From NCBI GenBank assembly GCA_947447955.1, contig CANFLS010000017.1, positions 1 through 55,479 of the forward strand: a stretch of DNA of 55,479 nt, written 5' to 3'. The notes beneath the pieces are model-generated. The model searched no databases. It was given only the letters and a program-made list of their open reading frames with translations, and had not been told where the DNA came from. Position numbers and translations under genes: made by a program. The first letter of the stretch is position 1. Every line of letters begins with the position of its first letter. The stretch is from Flavobacteriales bacterium. Its GTDB lineage: Bacteria; Bacteroidota; Bacteroidia; NS11-12g; UBA955. Below, piece after piece: positions 1-6,761 of the stretch.

Positions 1-673
1 CTTTTAAACTCTTGGTATTGAATTGTCTGTTTAGTTTTTCTTCGCAATAGTCGGCTTGGTAAACCCAATCTTCTAAAAACTGAAATGAACTTGGTTTTCC
101 GAAAGTATCAAAAGCATCTTGGCTAATTTTTTTAGGCAAAACCCATTCTGCCGGTCTAAAACCAGAAAGCATTTTTTGAATAAACATCGGATCTCCTTGG
201 GTGCATTGGAAATCACCGGTACTTATGTCTAATAACGACAATCCCCAAACATCATTTACCCTAGAAATAGAAGCCAAATAGTTGCTTTCTTTCGATTCAA
301 GCACTTTGTCGTTATAGCTCACTCCTGGGGTAACCAACTCGGTAACTCCGCGTTTTACGATGGTTTTAGTAGCTTTGGGATCTTCGAGTTGATCACAAAC
401 AGCAACCCTGTAACCTGCTTTTACCAATTTGGGCAAATAGGTATCCAAAGAGTGGTGCGGAAAACCAGCGAGCTCCATTTCTGAAGCCGAGCCGTTGCTT
501 CTTTTGGTAAGAATTATTCCCAAAACCTTACTTGCAATTTTTGCATCATCGCTAAAGGTTTCGTAAAAATCACCCACTCTAAACAACAAAATTGCACCCG
601 GATATTGGGCTTTAATTTGGTTGTATTGTTTCATCAACGGGGTTTCTTTATCAGAGGCAGATTTTCCAGACAT
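1..673 (-). CDS. mutS: DNA mismatch repair protein MutS, N-terminal part (runs off the left edge)
   Basis: The minus strand is open from ATG at 673 to the window edge, giving 224 codons. The product starts MSGKSASDKETPLMKQYNQI and carries the MutS domain I signature: the mismatch-reading Phe motif (FRVGDFYETF), then GIILTKR and the MAGFPHH-like stretch, here ELAGFPHHSLDTYL. Domain I (about residues 10-125) and the start of the connector domain are visible. The clamp, ATPase and C-terminal domains lie outside the window. MutS binds mismatches and small loops and recruits MutL. The gene is divergent from the SpoU methyltransferase at 764 with about 90 bp between the starts. I see no clean TAnnTTTG box on the minus strand there. 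Identification is firm; what cannot be judged is whether the gene is intact. Confidence 0.95.
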   Translation of the reverse strand, partial: MSGKSASDKETPLMKQYNQIKAQYPGAILLFRVGDFYETFSDDAKIASKVLGIILTKRSNGSASEMELAGFPHHSLDTYLPKLVKAGYRVAVCDQLEDPKATKTIVKRGVTELVTPGVSYNDKVLESKESNYLASISRVNDVWGLSLLDISTGDFQCTQGDPMFIQKMLSGFRPAEWVLPKKISQDAFDTFGKPSSFQFLEDWVYQADYCEEKLNRQFNTKSLK

Positions 674-750
674 ATAAAATACGAAAATAATACCGGAAGT
701 TAGATGAAAAACAATCAGTTTTCCCCCTTTATTCAACAAATTTCCATCCG

Positions 751-758
751 TATATTTG
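751..758 (+). promoter_or_regulatory. Bacteroidota -7 box (TATATTTG) for the SpoU methyltransferase
   Basis: TATATTTG fits the TAnnTTTG -7 consensus of Bacteroidota sigma factor promoters. It ends 5 nt before the ATG at 764, so transcription would begin at or next to the start codon. No clear TTG -33 element is visible, so this is a moderate call. Confidence 0.55.
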
Positions 759-763
759 CAATT

Positions 764-1291
764 ATGCGAAAATTAAAAACCACAGAACTTGGTAGAATGT
801 CGGTAACAGAGTTTAAATCTGCCGAAAAATGGCCTATCTGCTTGGTTTTGGACAATATACGCAGCATGAATAATGTTGGTTCTATGTTTCGCACTTCAGA
901 TGCATTTTTGGTAAAAACCATGTATTTGTGCGGAATAACCGCTTGTCCTCCGCACCGCGATATCACAAAAACTGCAATTGGCGCTGAAAATTCAGTTCAT
1001 TGGGAATACCATAAAAATACCATGGATGTTATTCAACAATTGAAAAACGAAGGATATTTTATTTATGCCATTGAACAGGCAATTGGTTCAGTTTCATTGA
1101 AAGACATTGAATATCCGAATCAACCAATTGCTTTTGTAATGGGAAATGAAATTGACGGGGTACAACAAGAAGTGATTGACAATTGCGATGCGTGCTTGGA
1201 AATACCTCAACTTGGAACCAAACATTCTTTCAATGTTGCCGTTACATGTGGAATGATTTTGTGGGATTATGCCAAAGCAAAACAATTGTAA
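764..1291 (+). CDS. SpoU/TrmH-family RNA 2'-O-methyltransferase
   Basis: The 175-aa product is a compact SPOUT methyltransferase without the extra N-terminal RNA-binding domain. The three family motifs are present: motif 1 DNIRSMNNVGSMFRTSDAF (residues about 27-45), motif 2 FVMGNEIDGV near 120, and motif 3 IPQLGTKHSFNVAVTCG near 145-160, which forms the knotted SAM site (family knowledge). It transfers a methyl group from SAM to a ribose 2'-OH in tRNA or rRNA; the target base cannot be read from sequence. An in-frame ATG at 704 would add 20 residues, but the TATATTTG box at 751 lies between the two, so I chose 764. The stop codon abuts the ATG of the redoxin gene, which suggests co-transcription. 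Confidence 0.88.
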   Translation: MRKLKTTELGRMSVTEFKSAEKWPICLVLDNIRSMNNVGSMFRTSDAFLVKTMYLCGITACPPHRDITKTAIGAENSVHWEYHKNTMDVIQQLKNEGYFIYAIEQAIGSVSLKDIEYPNQPIAFVMGNEIDGVQQEVIDNCDACLEIPQLGTKHSFNVAVTCGMILWDYAKAKQL

Positions 1292-1825
1292 ATGAGGATT
1301 TTCATTGCAATATTGGTTTTGGTTTTTGGGGGATGCAATGCCAACAAGAACAACCAATTTCCCTCAAAATTTAACCAGATTTTAGAGAAAAAACCATTTA
1401 CAGTGGTGGTAACATATTCTGTTGATTGTCCTGTTTCTCAATTATATACATCCGTTTTGAAGGATATATCAGCGTCTTTGCCCAAAGATAGCTTTCAATG
1501 TATTTTGTTAAAAGTCAATGCACAAGAAAACTGGGATATCGATATGCCTGGGTTTTTGGTGATAGATACTGGAGCATTGGATATTGCAAAAGGCATTGGA
1601 ATGGAAGTGTTTCCTGAAGTCGCAGTTTTAAATTCAACGGGAACTGTGCTTTACAAGGGTGCAATAGATGGGCGTGTAAAGGAAATTGGCAACACGCATT
1701 TCAAACCCTTGCCAAATGAAAAATATTTGAACAACGCGCTTACGCAAATTCGCAAAAAGCAGCAAATTAAAATGCCATCAACAATTTCAAAAGGCTGTTT
1801 TATTGAATACAATAAAAAACCTTAA
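1292..1825 (+). CDS. Redoxin-like lipoprotein (thioredoxin fold)
   Basis: 177 aa, starting on the base after the preceding stop. A short hydrophobic signal ends in a lipobox (VFGGC, Cys15), so the protein should be lipid-anchored in the envelope. The body looks like a thioredoxin/AhpC-TSA fold: a strand (FTVVVTYSVDCPVSQ) with Cys46 at the usual active-site position, but in a CPVS rather than CxxC context, then FPEVAVLNSTGTVLYKGAIDGR, the cis-Pro-type strand followed by the strand seen in redoxins. A second conserved-looking Cys169 lies near the C terminus (SKGCFIEY). The gene sits directly before the cytochrome c/copper monooxygenase fusion. I infer that it serves that enzyme by electron or thiol transfer or copper handling; the sequence does not prove this. 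Confidence 0.7.
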   Translation: MRIFIAILVLVFGGCNANKNNQFPSKFNQILEKKPFTVVVTYSVDCPVSQLYTSVLKDISASLPKDSFQCILLKVNAQENWDIDMPGFLVIDTGALDIAKGIGMEVFPEVAVLNSTGTVLYKGAIDGRVKEIGNTHFKPLPNEKYLNNALTQIRKKQQIKMPSTISKGCFIEYNKKP

Positions 1826-1830
1826 TTTTG
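1803..1830 (+). promoter_or_regulatory. Promoter of the cytochrome/monooxygenase gene (TTG-N17-TAATTTTG)
   Basis: TTG at 1803-1805 and TAATTTTG at 1823-1830 are 17 nt apart. The box ends 5 nt before the ATG at 1836. The promoter overlaps the last codons of the redoxin gene, so the monooxygenase may have its own, possibly leaderless, transcript besides read-through. Confidence 0.6.
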
Positions 1831-1835
1831 AGCAA

Positions 1836-3248
1836 ATGAAACGGGTATTTTTTGCACTCACACTTCTTGTTGGATTATTTGCTTGTTCGCAACATGTTGG
1901 TGGAAATGAACTTGATTCAGTTGAAGTGCCTAATTTTGCCCAACACATTGCGCCAATCATTGCAAACCATTGTGTGCGATGCCACAGAAATGGAGGTGGA
2001 GCCCCATTTGAATTGACATCTTATACCAAAGTTAAAGGCAAGGCAAAGACCATTGCGAAGGTTACATCCATGCGCATCATGCCACCGTGGCCCGCCGATC
2101 CAAACTTTTCACATTTTATTGACGAAAATATTTTATCTCAATCTCAAATTGATGCCATTTCTCGTTGGGTGAAAAATGATTGTCCTGAAGGTGGGTCTTC
2201 CGATAAATTATTTGCAAATATATCATCTGAAAAAAGCAATATAGGAAAACCAGATATGGTTTTATCGTTAGATACCGTTTTGTTAAGTGAGGGTGATGTT
2301 GATCGCTTTTTCTTTGCAAAAGTAAACTGCATAACACCCCATGGGAAATACATTCGTGCCATAGAATTTATTCCGGGTCAACCCAAACTTTTGCATCATT
2401 TCAACGGACATTTGATCAATTATTACGGAAATACAAAGCCCAACCTTGAATCTAGTCCCTCAAAAATAGAAATTTCACCCAAAGCCAATAACGCAAAAGA
2501 AAATCCCAGAGAAACACAGTTGGCAATGGCCTTTCAAAAAGGGTTATTGAATGATGACGGCAGTATTCCAGAAAGGATTCATTCGGTGGTGAACTATTTG
2601 CCGGGGGTGAAAGGAGTGATGTATCCCGATGGCATTGGAACCTACGCGGTTGCCGATAAGTTTAGCATCATTGGAAACGATGTGCATTATGGGCCGTCTC
2701 GTAAAACGTTGTTAGATAATAGCAAAATCAATATTTTCTTTACCAACATACCTCCCAAAAGAGGAACGGGAGAAATTATGTTGGGTACCAATGGTGTGAG
2801 TCCAATTGTGCCCCCATTGGTGATTCCAGCCAATCAAAAAACCAAACATGTTACTCAGTTTACTGTGCCTCAAGATATTTCGGTATTAACCATCAATCCG
2901 CATTTGCATTTGTTGGGGAAATCCTTTTTGGCCTATGCAATTAAGCCAAACGGAGACACAGTGAAATTGATTCATATTCCAAAATGGAATTTCCGTTGGC
3001 AGTATTTTTATACGTTTAAAAAGATGGTTCACATTCCGAGGGGAAGTACCATTTATGCGGTTGCCGAATTTGACAACACGGTAAACAATCCAAATAATCC
3101 GAACAATCCACCTAAGCAAGTAGCTGAGCGACTTGAATATGGAGGGTCGAGCATGCGTGCTACGGATGAAATGTTTCAATTTATTATCACTTACGTTGGG
3201 TATCAGCCTGGCGATGAAGAATTTTCTTTAGAACATGGAAATCGTTAA
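1836..3248 (+). CDS. Cytochrome c - copper type II (PHM-like) monooxygenase fusion lipoprotein
   Basis: 470 aa. Residues 1-17 are a lipoprotein signal (GLFAC, Cys17). Residues about 30-125 form a cytochrome c domain with one heme site CVRCH (46-50) and the RIMPPWP motif at 80-86 (His/Met region of this family). Residues about 155-460 match the two-domain fold of peptidylglycine alpha-hydroxylating monooxygenase. All copper ligands can be placed: HH at 187-188 and the His of VHYG at 284 for CuH, HLH at 356-358 and the Met of TDEM at 446 for CuM. The family hydroxylates an unactivated C-H bond with O2 and two electrons. Here the fused heme could supply electrons (inference). The substrate is unknown. 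An Asn-Pro repeat (NNPNNPNNPP) lies near residue 420. The ATG at 1836 follows a TAATTTTG box; a TTG at 1803 is less likely. The end overlaps the next gene by 14 bp. Confidence 0.85.
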   Translation: MKRVFFALTLLVGLFACSQHVGGNELDSVEVPNFAQHIAPIIANHCVRCHRNGGGAPFELTSYTKVKGKAKTIAKVTSMRIMPPWPADPNFSHFIDENILSQSQIDAISRWVKNDCPEGGSSDKLFANISSEKSNIGKPDMVLSLDTVLLSEGDVDRFFFAKVNCITPHGKYIRAIEFIPGQPKLLHHFNGHLINYYGNTKPNLESSPSKIEISPKANNAKENPRETQLAMAFQKGLLNDDGSIPERIHSVVNYLPGVKGVMYPDGIGTYAVADKFSIIGNDVHYGPSRKTLLDNSKINIFFTNIPPKRGTGEIMLGTNGVSPIVPPLVIPANQKTKHVTQFTVPQDISVLTINPHLHLLGKSFLAYAIKPNGDTVKLIHIPKWNFRWQYFYTFKKMVHIPRGSTIYAVAEFDNTVNNPNNPNNPPKQVAERLEYGGSSMRATDEMFQFIITYVGYQPGDEEFSLEHGNR

Positions 3249-4344
3249 AATTAGCAGCAATAATTTCAGTCAGGTTTCTCAATTCCATGAATTGGTAAAA
3301 AAAGTATATCAATTTGATACGCATTTTGTTTTGCCGATAGTTGAAGATGTGGAGGTAGTTTTTGATCCCTCAAAAAACAAAAGATTCGCCTATGGAAATG
3401 CGGAGCGCTGGTTATTGTTTGATAACAAAGAATGTGTGGGAAGAATTGCGGCTTTTTACGAAAATAAAAACGGAAAAATCACAGGGGCATGGGGATTTTT
3501 TGAAGTTTTGGAGCATATTGATTATCCCCAAATGCTAATCAAGACTGCCGAAGCGTGGTTGATTGAGCAGGGGTGTAAGAAAATTCAGGCACCGGTTAAC
3601 TTTGGAGATAGGGATAGTTTTTGGGGTTTGTTTGTAGATGGGGTAAAAAATCCGTCGTATTTAGAAAATTACAATCCTCCTTATTATCAGCAATTTATTG
3701 AGGGACAGGGGTATGAGAGGGAGATTGAGCAAACAACGTATGATATAACATTGGATGAATTTAATTACGAGCGATTTGGTGCGATTGCCAAAAGGGCGAT
3801 GGGAAATGCGGATTATCGATTTGAATTCATGGATTTTGGCAAATTAGAAAAATATGCTGCCGATTTTGTGGCTATTTACAATGAAGCTTGGGTCTTTCAT
3901 GAAGATTTTATTGCACTAAACACTGAAACGCTCTTGAAGCGCTTTAAATCGATGAAAATGGCCATGTATCCAGAGTTTGCTGTATTTGCTTATTGCAAAG
4001 ACCGTCCGATTGGTTTTTTTGTAAGCATTTTGGAATTGAATCAACTTTTCAAAGATTTCGGAGGGAAGTTAAATCTTTGGAACAAGATTCGTTTTTTGTT
4101 GGGCAGGGGAAAGATTGCAAAAGCGAAGGCAATTATCTTTGGGGTTGTGCCTGATTTCCAAAAAATGGGGATTGATACGGGGTTAATCATGAAATGTTAC
4201 GAGGGAATGCGAAAAACTAAAAAAATTGATTCAATGGAATTGGCATGGATTGGCGACTTTAATCCCAAGATGTTAAGTATGTTAAAGTCGATGGGTGCGC
4301 GTCACACCAAGACACATCACACATATTTCAAAAATTTATTTTAG
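3235..4344 (+). CDS. GNAT-like N-acetyltransferase family protein
   Basis: 369 aa, overlapping the monooxygenase gene by 14 bp (its ATG lies inside the preceding 3' end), so the two are probably translationally coupled. The sequence resembles the long two-GNAT-domain proteins common in Bacteroidota: an N-terminal part with NAERWLLFDNKECVGRIAAF (strands beta2-beta3), and a C-terminal part with AIIFGVVPDFQKMGIDTGLI, which fits the GNAT motif A loop (Q/RxxGxG/A) that binds the acetyl-CoA pyrophosphate. It has no signal peptide or membrane segment, so it is cytosolic. The substrate is not predictable. It is followed by the tRNA-Lys promoter with no obvious terminator between. Confidence 0.72.
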   Translation: MEIVKISSNNFSQVSQFHELVKKVYQFDTHFVLPIVEDVEVVFDPSKNKRFAYGNAERWLLFDNKECVGRIAAFYENKNGKITGAWGFFEVLEHIDYPQMLIKTAEAWLIEQGCKKIQAPVNFGDRDSFWGLFVDGVKNPSYLENYNPPYYQQFIEGQGYEREIEQTTYDITLDEFNYERFGAIAKRAMGNADYRFEFMDFGKLEKYAADFVAIYNEAWVFHEDFIALNTETLLKRFKSMKMAMYPEFAVFAYCKDRPIGFFVSILELNQLFKDFGGKLNLWNKIRFLLGRGKIAKAKAIIFGVVPDFQKMGIDTGLIMKCYEGMRKTKKIDSMELAWIGDFNPKMLSMLKSMGARHTKTHHTYFKNLF

Positions 4345-4351
4345 AAAGTAC

Positions 4352-4381
4352 TTGCAAAATTAAATAATATCCTTAATTTTG
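4352..4381 (+). promoter_or_regulatory. Promoter of tRNA-Lys (TTG-N19-TAATTTTG)
   Basis: TTG at 4352-4354 and TAATTTTG at 4374-4381 are spaced 19 nt apart, a textbook Bacteroidota promoter. It would give a 5' leader of about 40 nt before the mature tRNA. Confidence 0.75.
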
Positions 4382-4427
4382 CACCCACGTTTGAAACGAG
4401 GCACACGCTGAGAATTAAACAAAACAA

Positions 4428-4500
4428 GATTCCGTAGCTCAGTTGGTAGAGCAATACACTTTTAATGTATGGGTCCTGGGTTCGAGTCCCAGCGGGATCA
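4428..4500 (+). tRNA. tRNA-Lys (anticodon TTT)
   Basis: 73 nt fold into a complete cloverleaf. The acceptor arm GATTCCG pairs with CGGGATC, with discriminator A at 4500. The D arm is GCTC...GAGC, the anticodon stem ATACA/TGTAT holds loop CTTTTAA, and the T arm is CTGGG-TTCGAGT-CCCAG. CCA is not encoded (CAA follows). Confidence 0.97.
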
Positions 4501-4506
4501 CAAGAA

Positions 4507-4534
4507 AAGCCTCACAGAAATGTGAGGCTTTTTT
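4507..4534 (+). terminator. Rho-independent terminator of tRNA-Lys
   Basis: AAGCCTCACA, loop GAAA and TGTGAGGCTT form a perfect 10-bp stem (4507-4530), followed by a T run. It separates the tRNA from the toxin-antitoxin promoter. Confidence 0.93.
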
Positions 4535-4643
4535 GTTGTTGGTGATTTTTAATTATTGAAATTTAGAATATTCTATGAAATAATCATTAAGCACTTTTAA
4601 ATTGTATTAAGTGCATTTTTTATTCAAAAAATCAACTTTGTAG

Positions 4644-4674
4644 TTGTGTTATTTGTAAATTTGTTGTAAATTTG
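4644..4674 (+). promoter_or_regulatory. Tandem -7 boxes of the toxin-antitoxin operon
   Basis: An 11-nt unit, TTGTAAATTTG, occurs twice head to tail (4653-4663 and 4664-4674). Each copy contains a TAAATTTG box (4656-4663 and 4667-4674), one helical turn apart. A TTG at 4644-4646 lies 20 nt upstream of the second box. The second box ends 17 nt before the toxin ATG. The repeat may also be an operator for the antitoxin's HTH domain (inference). Confidence 0.6.
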
Positions 4675-4691
4675 TTTTGCCCAATAATTGT

Positions 4692-5039
4692 ATGAATACA
4701 GAAGCGGAAGTAGCATCCTTTTTAAAAGACTTTAAAGAGAAGATGAATATTTGGGATGTGCTTTTTCGTGACGACAGAGGGAAGAATGCGCAGGCGCTGG
4801 TGGATTTAGAACTTCGCCCCATAGATAGAAAAGCAATTCTTGAAGCTTTAGATATTAAAGATTACAGCGAAGGCCCTTTGGCTGAAAAACTTTACGGAGG
4901 TTCTGATATGTGGGTGTTTGGTAAGGCTATAAAGAAAAAGGAAGTGTATATTAAAATCACAATGGGATTAATTGGTAGCAATGTAATCTGTATTTCATTT
5001 CACTTAGCACAGCATAAAATGAACTATCCTTTAAAATAA
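4692..5039 (+). CDS. MqsR-like type II toxin
   Basis: About 115 aa from ATG 4692 (MNTEAEVASFLKDFKEK). A TTG at 4677 in frame lies right behind the promoter repeat and is less likely. The C-terminal half resembles the MqsR / RelE-like fold: a strand carrying VYIKITMG, a turn, then NVICISFHLAQHKMNYP, comparable to the VYLKIT...VLIVSF end of MqsR. MqsR-family toxins cleave mRNA in the absence of the antitoxin (family knowledge). Toxin-first order and a 6-bp gap to a zinc-ribbon-derived, HTH-containing antitoxin match mqsRA-type loci. N-terminal similarity is weak, so I call the family but not the cleavage specificity. Confidence 0.7.
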   Translation: MNTEAEVASFLKDFKEKMNIWDVLFRDDRGKNAQALVDLELRPIDRKAILEALDIKDYSEGPLAEKLYGGSDMWVFGKAIKKKEVYIKITMGLIGSNVICISFHLAQHKMNYPLK

Positions 5040-5045
5040 AACATT

Positions 5046-6050
5046 ATGAAAAGTCCAATTACAGGTAAAGAAATGAAATTGACCAAAGAACGGAGGTCGA
5101 TGGATTTTAGAAAGGAAACATTTGAAATTTTATTTCATTTTTACAAATGCGAGGATAGTGCGGAACAATTTACTACCACGACATTAGATGAAGTGAATAT
5201 GAATCAGGTGTATAACCAATACCGTGATAAATTCAATATTCCATTTCCAGACGAAATAATCAAAATTCGTGAAAAGTATAGTTTATCAGCCGCTAAGATG
5301 TCGGAAATTCTAGGTTTTGGTGTAAACAGTTATCGACAATATGAAGCAGGCGAGATGCCCAGTGTGGCAAATGCCAAATTAATTCAGATGGTGGACGAAC
5401 CAAAAAGATTTATTGAAATGTTGGAATTGTGCGGTACATTAGATGAAAAATCCAAAAACAAATTAATACAGAAAGCACAATTGCTGTTAGACGAAAAGAA
5501 CCGAAATATTTTCAATTTGAATTTCAAAGAATATTTATTGGGCAACCATTTGGCCGATATTTATTCGGGATACCGGAATCCTAATTTTGAGAAGTTTACA
5601 GAAATGGTGGTTTATTTTTCCGACAAACTATCGCCATTTAAAACGAAGATGAACAAGCTTTTGTTTTATGCCGATTTTTTAATGTTTAAACATAGTTGTT
5701 TTTCAATTAGTGGAATGCGTTATAAAGCCATTGAAATGGGCCCTGTTCCCAATAATTTTCAAAGTATTTTTGAGTATTTAGATAATATTGATGAAATCGA
5801 TATTTTAACTACGGAGTTTCCTAATGGATATTCAGGAGAGCAATTCAAAGCCAGAAAAGATCGTAATTTTAATGCGGGTTTGTTTTCAGAAAATGAATTG
5901 AAAACTTTAGAAAAAGTAGCAACCGTATTTAATGAAACCAGCACGAATGACATTATCAATTTAAGTCATTTAGAAGAAGCTTGGAAGAAAAATGAAAAAG
6001 AGAAAAAGGTAATTAGTTATGAATATGCTTTTGAATTAAATCTGATTTGA
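5046..6050 (+). CDS. MqsA-like HTH antitoxin with Panacea (DUF4065/SocA-like) domain
   Basis: 334 aa. Residues 1-60 correspond to the MqsA zinc-ribbon region, but the usual N-terminal CxxC is replaced by SPIT (residues 3-6) and only Cys35 remains, so zinc binding looks lost. Residues about 68-120 are an XRE-type HTH (IREKYSLSAAKMSEILGFG...RQYEAGEMPS), which fits autorepression at the repeat at 4653-4674. Residues about 185-300 are a Panacea domain, with the hallmark KMNKLLFYADF at 201-211 and the YKAIEMGPVP stretch at 226-235. Panacea domains are known as antitoxin modules that neutralise many unrelated toxins. The gene follows the toxin by 6 bp. Assignment as the antitoxin of this pair is strong by context and domains. 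Confidence 0.85.
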   Translation: MKSPITGKEMKLTKERRSMDFRKETFEILFHFYKCEDSAEQFTTTTLDEVNMNQVYNQYRDKFNIPFPDEIIKIREKYSLSAAKMSEILGFGVNSYRQYEAGEMPSVANAKLIQMVDEPKRFIEMLELCGTLDEKSKNKLIQKAQLLLDEKNRNIFNLNFKEYLLGNHLADIYSGYRNPNFEKFTEMVVYFSDKLSPFKTKMNKLLFYADFLMFKHSCFSISGMRYKAIEMGPVPNNFQSIFEYLDNIDEIDILTTEFPNGYSGEQFKARKDRNFNAGLFSENELKTLEKVATVFNETSTNDIINLSHLEEAWKKNEKEKKVISYEYAFELNLI

Positions 6051-6087
6051 ATTCGTATTAACACTTAAAACACTATCTAGAGTTACT

Positions 6088-6741
6088 ATGAAATCAGAAA
6101 ATTTAAATAAAGGTCAAAATGAGTTTGCTGATAAAGTCATGAAAGGCTTAGAAATCTCATTTCAAAAACTTCTTGAATTTAAGAAACAAAAGAATTCTCC
6201 TTTGGTTGTAGTGCGTAATGGCAAGATTGTTGAAGTTATGGCTGAAGATTTTTATAAGGATGCTGTAAAAAAAGACAATTTAACATACCTTAGTCATGAA
6301 GTTATGAACTTAAAAGAAATTCCATTCGCAAAATTACTTGCTGTTTCAGATAGTACTTCCGGGTTTTTATTTGAATTATCGGATGATGAAAAGTATACCA
6401 ACCATTTGGGAACGGTGGCTGCCGCTGCGCAATTTTCGTTGGCAGAATTCGCCTCGGGACAATGGCTGATTCATGCTTTTCCAGAGTACGCAACACAAGT
6501 GATTCCTGTTTTGCGCAAATCGGAAGTTAAATTCAGAAAACCAGCCATGGGTAGGGTTCGCGCTCGTGCCATCGTAAACGATGAATCCCGTCATCAATTT
6601 TTAACAGATCTTACCCATCGTAAACGTGCTTTGGTTACAATTCTCATTGAATTGGTGAATGATGATTTAGAAATTGTAATGAGCGGAACTTACGAATGGT
6701 TTATTCAGCTTCAAACTCCTAGAAATATTTCAAATTATTGA
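6088..6741 (+). CDS. Hotdog-fold (DUF4442-type) protein with an extra N-terminal segment
   Basis: 217 aa, starting 37 bp after the antitoxin. Residues about 95-210 resemble DUF4442/YiiD-C hotdog thioesterase-like proteins: HLGTVAAAAQFSLAEFASG as the central hot-dog helix, then strands VIPVLRKSEVKFRKPAMGRVRARA and LVTILIELVNDDLEIVMSG. Residues 1-80 are not part of that domain and contain PLVVVRNGKIVEV, which looks like a small beta-hairpin module. The protein has no signal peptide, so it is cytosolic. The hotdog fold suggests acyl-CoA or a related ligand, but no catalytic residue can be assigned. It may ride on the toxin-antitoxin transcript, as no terminator is visible between them. Confidence 0.6.
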   Translation: MKSENLNKGQNEFADKVMKGLEISFQKLLEFKKQKNSPLVVVRNGKIVEVMAEDFYKDAVKKDNLTYLSHEVMNLKEIPFAKLLAVSDSTSGFLFELSDDEKYTNHLGTVAAAAQFSLAEFASGQWLIHAFPEYATQVIPVLRKSEVKFRKPAMGRVRARAIVNDESRHQFLTDLTHRKRALVTILIELVNDDLEIVMSGTYEWFIQLQTPRNISNY

Positions 6742-6761
6742 TATATTTGTTTAAGCGTATT

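Noticed and set aside
3088-3120. Short Asn-Pro repeat as a microsatellite
   Set aside because: It is only three units inside a surface loop of the monooxygenase and does not disturb the frame.
5759-5959. Minus-strand open frame inside the antitoxin gene
   Set aside because: It lies wholly within a well-supported gene, has no start signal and no recognisable domain.
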